Source: Brienomyrus brachyistius
Taxonomy: Eukaryota; Chordata; Actinopteri; Osteoglossiformes; Mormyridae
Length of the DNA: 64,000 nt
Assembly: GCF_023856365.1 (NCBI RefSeq)
Contig: NC_064551.1
Span: forward strand, 1,072,501-1,136,500
Direction of reading: 5' to 3'
The translations under genes were made by a program, and so were the position numbers. The notes under the pieces were generated by a model, which was not told the origin of the DNA, searched no databases, and was given only the letters and a program-made list of their open reading frames with translations. Positions 47,101 through 58,716 of this stretch are shown in pieces. Each line of letters starts with the position of its first letter. Within the stretch, counting starts at the first letter, position 1.

Positions 47101-50100
47101 CTCTAGTGCTGATTTTGTTGGCATGATGTCTAAAATGTAACCAGATTAATAATGTCCATAACGGACCGTATGAGGATCTCCAAGGAGCTGGATTTAGATA
47201 TTTATAAGGAGCCTGATTTATACTTCTGTGTAGAATTTATGCCGCAGGTAGCCGTGTGCCCTACCTCCTGCCTTGTGCCATGATCCACACCGTAGCCTGA
47301 GACGCACCTCCCCAGAAATGTGACTGCAGGCGTCAGGCTACAGCGTCTCATTCACAGGGGGCCGGTGTGTGTGCAGGTTTTTGTGATGACCTTTAGGTCA
47401 GCTGTTCAGACCCACGTGTGTGGACTCATCAGTCTTCGATTTAGTAATGTAGGTGCATGTCCAGAACATGGTTGCTGAGGAGCAGGATATTGGAAGTTGT
47501 ACAGTAGTCTGTAGAATTTTGAACTGATGGTGCCTTTTGTCCCACAAGACAAAAATCTGCAAAACAGAGAAATACAATTGTACCTCTTTACCTGATAGCC
47601 TTATTTTATTTTTGTCAACGGTCTGGCGGGTATGGAACATAACCTCTTAACCAGCCAGACGAGAACCGCCTCTGCTCATGGTTGCATGGAACCATGACCG
47701 GAACCACAGCTTTGTCATTGAAAACGGTAATGAAATCGGCATGACACGCTCTCTGACGGATCCCTGGTCAATTAGACTCTTCCTTTCCCATGACTCAATA
47801 GACGTTCCATCATATTTTCTTTCAGTATAGGAAGGGCCTCCTTGCAGATGGATGTGCTGATTGGCCCTGTTGGGTTGATTGCCCATCTTATCTTGCAGGT
47901 CAGATTCCCATGTGCTGTAGTATGTTCAGTGATCGCCCGTACTGTGGTTTGGTTTATCTAAACTTGGGCTGCCGTTCTGTCTAAGCCGTACTCTGCCTCA
48001 TCTCACGTGTTTCCTGGTACAGTCTTCAGGCTCTCTGTGACCTGGCATTGGGGGAGCTCTTCTGGCTGGATGGATGGATGGATGGATGTATGGAGTAGTT
48101 GTAGATGATGATCTCTCTTTCTCCTGGCTTCCCTGCAGACGTTCCGGCATTGGAGCAGCCGGAGCTCTTCCTGAAGAAGCTGCAGCAGTGCTGTACGATC
48201 TTCGATTTCATGGACACGCTGTCGGACCTCAAGATGAAGGAGTACAAGCGCTCCACCCTTAATGAGCTGGTGGACTATGTCACGGTCAGCCGGGGCTACC
48301 TGACGGAGCAGGCCTACCCAGAGGTGGTCAGAATGGTGAGGGGCTCCATCAGTGAAACCCAGTAGGGCTTCTTTGCACCTATCGGTAGTCCGGCCCCTTC
48401 CCAGGTCATTGGGTAGTGGAATGTCACTCCCGATGAAAGGCGGGGATATCATTTGATGAAGGCCCAGTCATTGTTTGGACGACTGTCAAACAAATTAGAA
48501 CAGAGCTCTGTTCTGCTTACTCTATGGACAGTGTGTGGCTCAGGGGGCTAAGCCTGTGTGCCTGTAATCAGAAGGTCATCGGTTCAAACCCAGCTTCCTG
48601 GGCACCCAAACAGGTCGCCTAACGGCACAGCATTAAGGCAGCCAGGCAAAGGCCCGAAAAGGGCCAGGTGCCCCCCATACTTTCTGTAGTGGTGTCAGGC
48701 ATTATGTGGGCAAAGGTGAAATCCTAGTGAGATCCAACCACATCTGCCATGGTGGAGGAAGGAAAGGGAACCTCTGGGTGCACTAGCAGCCCACCTTGGG
48801 GCTCAGACACTGTGGGGAAATTTAGGGACCAAGGGTTTGGAGCACAGGAGGACGTGTGTGAGAGACCTGCACCTACAAGAGAATGGGGATGAACAAATAT
48901 GCTTTATTTTTTAATTTTATAATCTTGTTCAGGTTAAGACAAGGAAGTTAAATTCACTGCCCTTGAATAGTAACATTTAGATCACCTTTTTATAAAAGGT
49001 TATATTTTTCTTTTATTGCTTACTCTTCATACTTAATATGTATCCATTAGGATTCATCGTTACATAAATAATTCACTATTTTAAGAAATCCTCTAAATGC
49101 AGATTTGCTTTGGAAGCTGTCCCTGAGCTCGCCATTAGAGGGCAGTAAAACGGCACAGCACTGCCAGCCGGCTTAAGGCTGGTTCCTACTTCTCCGCAGA
49201 AGCGCAGCACTCGCGTCTCCACTCTGCGTGTGTGTACACAGACACAGTCATAGTCCTGTCAAGCCACGTACTTTGCACATGCGCAAAACGTGTTGTATTT
49301 ATATTTTTACAATAATATTAATTATTCTGGTATCCCCCGCACACGTACCACAGCGGTGAGGTCTGTGTCCGTTTCTCTATGTTTTATAAATTCAGAGAGT
49401 CGGCTCACTTTGGTCAGCTGGCTGGCATAGATTGTCAATTCGAGACGAGTCTGCACTTGCACACACACACACGCACACATTTACATGTATGTAAGAGTTT
49501 TATTACCTTGTAAATAGTCTGTAGGGTTTGCAAACTACCCCAGCATTCGTCAGAAGCATCCATGTTGGTGTTTCATGTGGTTGCTAGCGAATGGATCATG
49601 TGCAGTGTGTGCTGAGCTGCACCACTGCAGGCGCTCGTCCGCTGAACCGCCGCTGTACGCGTGTGTGAACCAGCCTTCCCTCCTGCTCTCGCCTTCTCTT
49701 CTGAGTCTTGGCTGTTTTGGCCTCTCACCTTCTGCTCCCCACAGACATTAACATGGTTTTCTGATGCACACTAGGTGTCCCACAATATTTTCCGGACCCT
49801 TCCTCCCAGTGACAGTAATGAGTTTGACCCCGAGGAGGATGAGCCGACGCTTGAAGCATCTTGGCCACACCTGCAGGTAATGGCCGCCTTCCCTCGCAGT
49901 GGGGGTCTTCTCGCTGGCTGTCGTGAGCACCCTCTGCTTTAGATTGGGGGTGGGTCATTCTAATTATTCTTGAAACACTATCTGCCCCCCCGCTCTGTAT
50001 GCTTTTGTCTCTGTTTGGTTTGATTTCAGCATCTGTCTTCTCCTTCATACCTGGATCAGTGATTATGTCCCAAGACCTACCGCGGAAAGCCGAAATTACT

Positions 50101-53100
50101 GATAATGGCGAACAGTCCACGCACATTACTTACATTAAGACCACTTGTGTTAAATGGAGTAATGATGAAATACATTGCACGTTATAGTACAGTACTATAA
50201 AACTCGCGAATAAAAGGGATTCCGACGTTTTAGTGCAATTCTCAAAAGTACTACATAGCAATGAAATATCATTCAAGATATTTCAAGATATAGCAAGTCA
50301 TGCGCTTTATACCCCTCAAAGGACAAAAGAACAACACAAAACAGGCTGCTGTTACATGTATTTGTTCATCACCCGTGATGGGAAACATTTGTCTAAGCCT
50401 GTTGTGCTCCCCGACTTACAGCCTGTATTCAACTGGCACGTGCTTTGAAACTTATGAACCATTTATTCCTGGACTTTTTAAACTTTTTTTCGGACCGTGG
50501 TAAAACCGCGGTTACTGAAGCCAGGAAAATGGGGGGTTTATACATTTCGACTTTGTCCACCCTGCCTTGGGTATATTGTTAAATTGTTTAATTTAAGATA
50601 ACACTGTTTCCTTGTTCTTCCAGTGACTGCCAGGTCAAAACAGTTGATAAGCTGCAGTGTTTCTGCTTTTACTGCCATGCTGGTTTTATTTAGCACGAGC
50701 TTCAGGGAGGCATCGCAGCTTTTCCTCAGCCTGGTGTCCCGGAGAATAAGCCTCTGCTTTCTCTGCCCCTGTAGCTTGTATATGAGTTCTTCATTCGCTT
50801 CTTGGAGAGTCAAGAATTCCAGCCCAGCATTGCCAAAAAATATATAGACCAGAAATTTGTATTACAGGTGAGTTTCTTTTGGAGATGGTCTCCACCCGGG
50901 CTGTGAATGTGTCCCTGTGTGTGTTTACACTCTCCTACTGTGTGGGTGCGAGTGAGCATGCTTTACGTGCCTGCCTGTCCCTCTTGTCCTCTTCCAGCTC
51001 CTGGAGCTCTTTGACAGTGAGGACCCCCGGGAGAGGGACTACCTGAAGACAGTCTTACACAGAATTTACGGGAAGTTCCTGGGACTGCGGGCTTTTATAC
51101 GAAAACAGATTAACAATATTTTTCTACGGTAAGCGGCGGGGGTGGCCGCTGTCGGTGTGGTAGTCATTTTGATGACATTGCCGTAGTGACATCACTATGG
51201 CGGCAGCCTCCAGCTGCATCTCTGACACCTGCCTTCCAAACTCTGTTCCCGCAGTTTTGTGTATGAAACTGAGCACTTCAATGGGGTGGCGGAGCTGCTG
51301 GAGATTCTGGGCAGGTTAGTGCCTGTGTCTGGCACGGAGATGCTGCATGCTGAATGCCTGGCCCCCATAAGGCGGGAAACTCTGCAACTCTGCATACTCA
51401 CTGTACAGTTTAGTCCATTTGCTGAGTAATACACCCTAACATTTTAGTGGCATTTCTACTGCAAGACAATGGTTTAGTTTTTTTCCACCTGGCTGTTTTT
51501 ACTTGACTTCAGTCTTGTCTTGCTGTCAGTTTTATGAAAGGCACAATGTACCTTCTGTTCCTCGCACAGTTCCCCAAATGTCATCACATCTCTGGTCTGT
51601 AAACCCTTCAGGCAGCATAGCCGCTGCTCTCCTTGCCGTCGCTGGGCAGGGTCCCGCAGGGTCGGCTTGGTTTATGTGTGAGCGAGTGGCTCGGTGGCCT
51701 TGCCTGCGACTGACAGGCACTTTCTCTTGCTCCGCCCCCTCAGCATCATCAACGGCTTCGCCCTTCCCCTCAAAGCAGAGCACAAGCAGTTCCTGGTCAA
51801 GGTGTTGATCCCGCTGCACACCGTCCGGAGCCTGTCGCTCTTCCATGCACAGGTGGGCGGGGCCAGGCGGGGTGGGGCGGAGCTTCCAGTTTACCTAGGG
51901 TCTCTGCTCTGTGAAAGGGAAGCCTGTTGGAATCTGTCGTTATAAATCAAATGGGCTGTAGGTTGTAATTCTTCCTTATCTCTTTTCCAGTTGGCCTATT
52001 GCATCGTACAGTTTCTGGAGAAGGACCCAACACTAACAGAGCCGGTAATTAGTACGTCATGGAGCGGACGCTTTATGTAGAAAACAGGCTGGATTTTACA
52101 GTGCTGACATGCTTCTGTTCTCTTTCAGGTTATCAGAGGTTTGCTAAAGTTCTGGCCAAAAACATGCAGTCAAAAAGAGGTAATGATCTGATATGATCTG
52201 CGGTCCTCACTCTTCTGCCTGAGAGACTATATCAGCACTCTGAGTCTAAGTCTAGCAGGTCCCCGGAGACCGTCTGCGGAACCACTGTGTTCACTAGGGT
52301 CTCCCCTAACCCCGCACCAGGTGATGTTCCTTGGCGAGCTTGAAGAGATCCTGGATGTGATTGAGCCCACACAGTTTGTCAAGATTCAGGAGCCTCTCTT
52401 CAAGCAGATCTCCAAATGCGTCTCTAGTCCACACTTCCAGGTGAGCCCTCCCCGGTCGCATTTGTGGTCTCTGACCCCTTTCCCAAAAAGCATAACTGTT
52501 TTTAGAGAGTTGGATGTACTTTCCCTTTTCCTAGAAGATGTATTTTGAATCTGTCACAGGATTGTGTATGCTCTGCACAGGACAAGAGAATCTCTGGACA
52601 TGTAGCGTGTGTGAAAGTACAGATCTAAGGTCTCATGTCGTCCACAGGTTGCTGAGAGGGCCCTGTACTACTGGAACAACGAGTACATCATGAGTCTGAT
52701 CGAGGAGAATTCAGCTGTGATTCTGCCCATCATGTTTGCCAGCTTGTACCGCATTTCCAAAGAGCACTGGAACCCGTGAGTGTCCTCTCCCGTGCTGAGC
52801 CATTCCCTCATCCCTCCATCCCGGCTGCTTGAGTCGGAAGTGTGCTGGAGCCTTTCCATGCTGTTATTTGAAAGAATATTTAGTTCTTTCTCCTCTTTGC
52901 TGAGTTTTATACTCGGTCTGTGGTCTGCTGTTGTTCACATGCAGGGCGATAGTAGCCCTCGTCTACAACGTGCTCAAAGCGTTCATGGAGATGAACAGCC
53001 TGCTGTTTGATGAGCTCACGGCATCCTACAAGTCCGAACGCCAGCGGTAAGAGCAAGTGCCCGTATGACCTCCCTGGCGTCAAGAAAAAATCAGCAGGAT

Positions 53101-53351
53101 GAAGCTCAGTGTTTCATGGGCTGACATGTAGGCCCAGGCGTCTCCGAGCTGTGAGCCATTCAAAAGCCTGTACAGTTGTGGTTAGTGGGCGGTGTATTGG
53201 CCAGGAGAAGCCAGGTTGACTCCTTAACAGTATCCCTCCACCCTCCTGCAGCGAGAAGAAGAGGGAGAAGGAACGAGAGGAGCTGTGGAGGAAGCTGGAG
53301 GACCTGGAGCTGAAGAAGGGCATCCAGAGCGATGGCATCATACCCACTTAA
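38145..53351 (+). CDS. ppp2r5e: PP2A regulatory subunit B56 epsilon
   Basis: Thirteen coding exons join in frame: 38145-38301, 48139-48335, 49775-49876, 50775-50867, 50998-51128, 51255-51314, 51744-51852, 51991-52044, 52129-52179, 52321-52440, 52648-52775, 52945-53046 and 53252-53351. They total 1404 bases, 467 codons plus stop, the length of the human protein. The N-terminus [20 protein letters not shown] and the C-terminal DGIIPT are epsilon-type. The B56 HEAT-like superhelix includes [32 protein letters not shown] and [14 protein letters not shown]. His204, Arg205, Tyr207 and Arg214 fall where B56 proteins bind LxxIxE motifs. The protein targets the PP2A core enzyme to substrates in cytoplasm and nucleus. 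A basic coiled tail ([18 protein letters not shown]) closes the chain. All splice sites are GT-AG and I see no lesion. Confidence 0.98.
41674..41787. repeat. 29-bp tandem repeat, 4 copies
   Basis: The unit is GCGACCGCTGTCACTGCC then ATTTTCTAATG, four copies. The last copy is diverged. Confidence 0.9.
45862..46392 (+). mobile_element. Deleted Tc1-type transposon
   Basis: Ends are inverted: CAAGAGACCACTT near the left and GTGGTCTCTTATT near the right, each close to CAG/CTG at the terminus. TA dinucleotides flank both ends (45860-45861 and 46393-46394). A short frame (46131-46313) reads [20 protein letters not shown] and [10 protein letters not shown], part of a Tc1 transposase DNA-binding region. 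At 531 bp, against roughly 1.6 kb for a full Tc1 element, most of the catalytic domain is deleted. Confidence 0.85.
46684..46895. repeat. 51-bp tandem repeat, 4 copies
   Basis: Four units start GTGTTGCCTGGTAACAG and continue CAGTCAGTACT, with period 51. The copies have diverged by several substitutions each. Confidence 0.92.
47354..47432 (-). mobile_element. Partial copy of MITE family B
   Basis: GGGGGCCGGTGTGTGTGCAG and CCTTTAGGTCAGCTGTTCA match, in inverse order and strand, the right half of the 4970-5167 element. The outer terminal repeats are missing. Confidence 0.7.
48536..48690 (+). mobile_element. tRNA-derived SINE
   Basis: Box A (TGGCTCAGGGG, 48536-48546) and box B (GGTTCAAACCC, 48581-48591) have tRNA-like spacing and are followed by a non-tRNA body. 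It lies in ppp2r5e intron 3. The internal promoter looks intact, but there is no acceptor stem, so it is not a tRNA gene. Confidence 0.7.
49175..49677 (+). mobile_element. 503-bp inverted-repeat element with repeat C inside
   Basis: AAGGCTGGTTC at the left and GAACCAGCCTT at the right are perfect 11-bp inverted ends. Inside, 49395-49560 matches dispersed repeat C at 21025-21190. There is no coding frame and I find no convincing target duplication. It lies in ppp2r5e intron 3 and stops about 100 bases before coding exon 3. Confidence 0.6.
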
Positions 53352-53703
53352 CAGCGGCGGGTGCTGTGCTGTGCAATGGTTAGCCCCCCCTGCTCTCCCC
53401 GCCCCAGGCAGGTGGAGGACCCCCCCCCCCATCGTGCGACTTACTTTATGGTAGATCCAAACATCAGTTTCATTATTTCAGCCACAGTGTAAATAACTTT
53501 TGTCCTCTTTTTTTTTCCCTCCCTCTTAAAAATATTATGCTAAATGGAAGACGTAAAAGGACAAAACGCGTAACAAACGGAAAAATTTTGTGGCAAAAAC
53601 AGACTTTGGACTGTAGAATTTGAACTTTTTTTCTGTAAAGGGAAAAAAAACACACACAAAAAGATTATTTTAGTAAGCTCAGCCCCAACCCTCCAAAAAA
53701 AAA

Positions 53704-53709
53704 AATAAA
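53704..53709 (+). promoter_or_regulatory. Proximal polyadenylation signal, ppp2r5e
   Basis: The first AATAAA after the stop codon lies 353 bases downstream in an A-rich run. Further candidates lie at 54628-54633 and 55103-55108, so alternative 3' ends are possible. Confidence 0.5.
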
Positions 53710-54627
53710 TTCTTGCACCAGCCCCCTCTGCTCTGATGAGCACCTTGTACATTTACCTCATTTGGGAACTGGGACTCCCTGGCTCCAGAGGGCACAGGTG
53801 TGGGCCAGACGGGGCGTGTCCTGCCCCCTTGGACACACCCACTCCTCCTAGGACTCCTCCCTCTCTCCTTCCTCCAGCATGAAAGATTTGCTGCAAGGTT
53901 CTCTGCTTCTAAGCAGAGCAGGATCCGCAACAGGAAGATGGTTCTTCACCCAGAGGACATCATAGCTCAAGAAGCAGGTCCCAGGGGGACCTCAGGAGGA
54001 ACCGAGAAAACCAAAAATGAAAGTTAAAATTCATCTAAAGAACTTTTGTTTTCTGTTTTTACTTCATTTTTTGAGTTACATCACTGGACATCTGCCAGCC
54101 GTGTGTGTTCCTGTGGGTTCGTCAGCGTGGTCTGCAGGTTCTGCTCCTTCCGGGCCATCAGTAACCTGTGAAGTTGACCTTCGCAGGTGGAAGGGGGACC
54201 TGCAGCCCTTTGAGGTTCTGGGTTCCTCTGGGGAACCTCGAGTGTTGAGAGGGGAAATGTTCCATGTCTCGGTTTTCCATAGTATTAAGATTCTATAAAA
54301 TGTTATTACATGCAGTACACTGATCTTTTCTCTTAACAATTTAGACTATATTTTAATAAGAACAGTTCATAAGAGGTAAAATTAAAGGAGCCCTCCTGCT
54401 ATTATCGCTGTTATTTTTTTACCTTTTTAAAGGGTGGGGGTGTGGTTGAGGGAGGGGCTCAGCTCGGCGGGGTTAGAGAGCTGGCGGAGAACTCCACGTT
54501 GGATCCACTGTACTGTTGGCATTGAGCCCTTTCACATTCATTGAGTGCTTAAGGATGGGCCTGGTATGAGAACATCATTTAAAAAGGGTTAGATAAATAA
54601 GGAAAAAAATGTCTAATTATTTTAAAA

Positions 54628-54633
54628 AATAAA
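54628..54633 (+). promoter_or_regulatory. Distal polyadenylation signal candidate, ppp2r5e
   Basis: AATAAA lies about 1.28 kb after the stop, in AT-rich sequence followed by a TG-rich run (54700-54770) that could act as a downstream element. Confidence 0.45.
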
Positions 54634-55109
54634 GAAATATTAAATTAAACTTGTTTTGTGATAAACAATTCAGTACATTTGCTTTATTTTGTAAGGGTTG
54701 AGTTTGTGTGTCTGTGTCTGTGCTATGCGTGTGTTTGTATTTGTGTGTGTGCCGTGTGTGTGTTCTGTCTTCATAAGCAGCTTAGATGAGGCTGTTCTCC
54801 ATTTGTCCTGACTAGTAACATTCACTGTTGGACACATCCACCTCCGGCAAAGCTTGCTGTGTACGACACACTTCAGCACTTATATATTTTTTTCCTGGCT
54901 GCTGCACTACAGTACAGCTGAATTGTCTTTCAAACCACGAAATAGGTGACTTATCTTTGGTTGCTTTAAGGACTAAGTGGAATCATTCTCCTGTCGTTGA
55001 TGCTTAGTGACGATATCGGGCCCCAGCCTCATGTTACAACAGTGTAACATCGGGAAACAGAACAGAGTGTATCTGGAGAATAATGTATAATCGCACCTGA
55101 GGAATAAAT

Positions 55110-58100
55110 TATAATCCTTTTCATACTTGAAGTGTAGGTTTCATTACACATTACGCCTATTTTTACAAACAAGCACTAATATTAAGGTGAATTAGGTCTT
55201 GCTTGATCTTGGTTGCTTTTTTGGGTTCGCTGGGTTCCTCCTGTAGTCTTCTGTAGGCTTACTGGTGTCTGACTTGGCCACAGTGTATGAATGTGTGTGC
55301 GTGACTGAATGGCACTGGGTGACTGAATGGCACTGCGTGACTGAATGGCACTGGGTTACGACTGTAAATGTTACTGGAAAGTTGCCATTTCAAATCCTAT
55401 GCCCAGCAGACTGACCAGCATTTCCACTTGGCCCTTGAGCGAGGCTCTTAACTTCAAAGACTGTGACCTGCGCTGGGATGGGCTTCACCCCTCCCCACAT
55501 ATCGCCCTACCAGGATCAAGGTGCAGAAAATGGCTGGGTGGTTGTTACCTGCTGTAACACTAGGGGGCAGCGAAGACCTACCATCATGAGATTCACGTTG
55601 CAGCAATGTAAAATATTTCCTGTTGAAATGAATAATACTTTAACATGATGTGTGTATGTGCACATGCTATTTCCTCTTCAGTATTATAGCACAATTGTTA
55701 GAAATATAAACGTTTGACACTGGTTTGCTCTGTCACTTGGAGAAAGGAAGCCCTTTATACTTGTGCTTTAGCAGTATAATGCCTTAGACTGTTGGCATGT
55801 AGTCGGCGCTCCCTTTCACATCGGGTTCATTAGCGCCAGAGGAGTTGAGCTGATTGGGCGACAGGCTGCTGTGGTGATTCTGCTGTATTCTTACAAGGAA
55901 ACTGACCTCATGTCCGTGGGCGAGACCCTGATCCTTTTGTGTTGAGCGACAGGCCTGATACCCACCACTTCTAATGACGAGACTCCAGAAAAGACTCTCA
56001 GCTTGTGATGCTCAGGAAGATGGTGAGTGCGTGAGGCACAGCAATCGTGTCCAAGTCACTCCTGCACGTTTACATCTGTAACACGAGGAGAGTTATTTCA
56101 CTACGCGATATTATTTTAAAAATGTAATTTGGAGTTACCGTTAATAGAAAGGCAGTGAGGAGTCGGCTTAACGTTCCTGACGTGCAGCTGGGGCGGCTTA
56201 GTGGGTAATACGGGGTCATAGGGTGACCTGACACATCCCGGGTCGGCTGTGTGAGTCCTGACCAGCAGACATGCTGGAACGAAAAGCAACCTGGGAATTG
56301 GCTGCTGACCAGGATCCACTTGGTATATTGTGCCCCCACTCGGGGGTGGGGGGAATTGTCTTGATATATTTAGCTGAAATATTCCTGAAATATTTCAAGA
56401 AGTATTTTCCACTAATCATCTCCTGTGACTGAGCAGGAAACACTCAGATTGGTCCCCCCCCGCCCCCCCCGGTGTAACGGGCATCCAGTGCTGGGGTCGG
56501 GGAAAGGCCAGCCTTCCTGATGGCTGGTTCTGCGTCTGTACTTGGCATGTTCTACCTCTGTTTCTCTGTGGTTCTCTGGTTTCCTTCAGCTTGCTGCACC
56601 CTGTCCAGGATTAGATGGACTTACATGGGGATACAAAATCTCAACAATACTTCCATTCTGGGAACATAACAAGTCTGCTTGTGTATCTTCAAACAAAGCA
56701 TTACCCGGAACCTAAGATGTGGCTCCTGGACTCCTGTCCAGGGCACCCCCACCTCACACCCTGTCCCTTCTGGGTAGACTTGATCCTCACCACCACTCTC
56801 TAGTGGAAAGCTGACGTAGAAGATGGATGAATCCAGGGCCGGTAAAGCCTTAAAACCACCGCTTATTAGCAATCGGGTAGTAATGCATATGCGGTGCATG
56901 ACATCCTTGTCTAGGTGGTATTAATGTTGGGAGTGAAGACACATTAGTCTTAGTTTTCTGATTATCTTTTAATTAGAAAGTTATTTCCAGCTGGGATTCC
57001 CTCCCAATTCATTAATTGGAATTGAGAGCTCAGCCGAAGCAGTGAGTGGCACTGATTTGTTTGGAGCTACTTCCAGATGAAGTGCAACGTTTCTGCAAAC
57101 TCACAGGTCGTCTCTCTGCTGTCTGCTGGTATGTAGTCCTGCTTCCAGGCCCCCGCACTGTATGTAATGAATAGACTTTGTTCTTGATGCAGCCTAATTT
57201 AAAATTGTTTCAAACTGTGACGTGTGTGTATGAAGCATAGAAAGATTTGCAAATTTTTTAAGTTCTCTTTCATTTTCTTCCATTAATTTGCAGTGCATGT
57301 TTGTTATTAACTTAATTGGAGCCATTTTTCTGTTTGTGTGATTATGTCCTTCGCCCCATTAATATTGAATCTGGGAAATGTCTGTTTAAATGAATTGCAC
57401 CTTGCATCCAATCGAAGAATTCAGAGAAACTCGCCAAGTCACATTCATTTACCACATGGCTGCGTTCGGTGTAGACAGAGTATGTTCTAAAAATGCCAAT
57501 TAACACCATTATAGAAATATGGAAAAGGGACATAAATCAACTAATTTCTATATTTTCATTTCATATATACATGCATATAAGCCTAAAGAGCTGTACAGGT
57601 CCAAATACATTCAATATTTGCAAATAAAAGAGAAAATTATGATTTAAAACTGCAGTCACAATGCCCAACTTTCTCCAACTATGGACATACAATCTATTGC
57701 TATTTTTCAATGTGTCGTCTTCCAAAATGAAGAGCTGTTCCTTGGGTAGGCTTATGGGTTCCTGAATGTCACTGGTCCAGTTCGCAGGTCCCCGAATGTC
57801 ACTGGTTCAGTGGTTAGGCTTACAAGTTTCTCAGTGTTATTGGTGGATTGGCTAAGCTTACAGGTTCCTGAATGTCATGGGTTCAGTAGTTAGGCTTACA
57901 AGTTTCTCAGTGTTATTGGTGGATTGGCTAAGCTTACAGGTTCCTGAATGTCGTGGGTTCATCGGTTAGGCTTTCAGATTCTTGAATGTCAGTAGTCGCG
58001 TTCACAGGTTCCGGAATGCCACTGGTTAAGCTGTCATTAGTCACATCCCTGGCTCATTGGATCACCATAGCTAGTCCATCACTGCGGTGACCCTGGAGCA

Positions 58101-58680
58101 TGAGACACCCTCAAAAGAATGCCAGTGCATTCCAGGCTTCACTGTCACAAACCAGTAGCATGTTAGAGATGCCAGTTCACCCAGTCACATGCTTCTGGAC
58201 TGTGAGGGGATCCCAGACACACACGGGTAGAATGTGCAAGCTGCCTGCTGCCATGGAGAATGATGTGTAGAATCTTTTCACCATAGTTGACAGCAATGCT
58301 GACCCCATACAGCTTAGTCTGATGCTGGCCTTTCATAGTATTTTAATGAATAACAAAGGACTCACTATAAGCTCATTAAACTGTGTTGCTTCTTACTAAT
58401 CTCCCACTGTTTCCATTTGAATTAATGTTTGTATAATAATGCATTTTAAAAACTCTCCAATGACTATCCTGGCATTAATATTTCATATCTTACTGCACTT
58501 TTCTTCATCGTGGAGTGCAAAAAAGAAAAGGAATTCACTTCAGATCTCGAGGGGGTTCTAAACTTTTGCTGCTGGGGGAAAATAAACAAAGGAAAAGTTT
58601 CAGAGGTTAATATTAAATAGTTCCATTAAAATTGTCTCTTGGAAGATAGCAGTTCATATGGTAATATTAAAGATAGATTG
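55110..58680. other. Non-coding region downstream of ppp2r5e
   Basis: No recognised coding sequence. It includes an AT-rich, homeodomain-site-rich segment (56930-57540), a 76-bp tandem repeat and a degraded copy of the interspersed repeat near 58120-58250. Confidence 0.65.
57740..57990. repeat. 76-bp tandem repeat with half-unit structure
   Basis: TAGGCTTACAAGTTTCTCAG recurs at 57815 and 57891. Between these, GCTAAGCTTACAGGTTCCTG is a diverged half-unit. Further diverged halves extend on both sides. Confidence 0.85.
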
Positions 58681-58716
58681 ACTCTTGATATGGGACAAAC
58701 AAATGGACAAAGAGTG

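Larger units (their letters stand above)
38302..48138 (+). other. ppp2r5e intron 2
   Basis: A 9.8-kb intron between the first and second coding exons. It holds C-rich tandem sequence (40535-40640), a 29-bp tandem repeat, a CAGA tetranucleotide run (about 43685-43705), a Tc1-type relic, a 51-bp tandem repeat and part of a MITE. No nested gene was recognised. Confidence 0.75.

Noticed and set aside
48536..48610. tRNA gene
   Set aside because: Box A and box B are present, but the acceptor stem does not pair and a SINE body follows.
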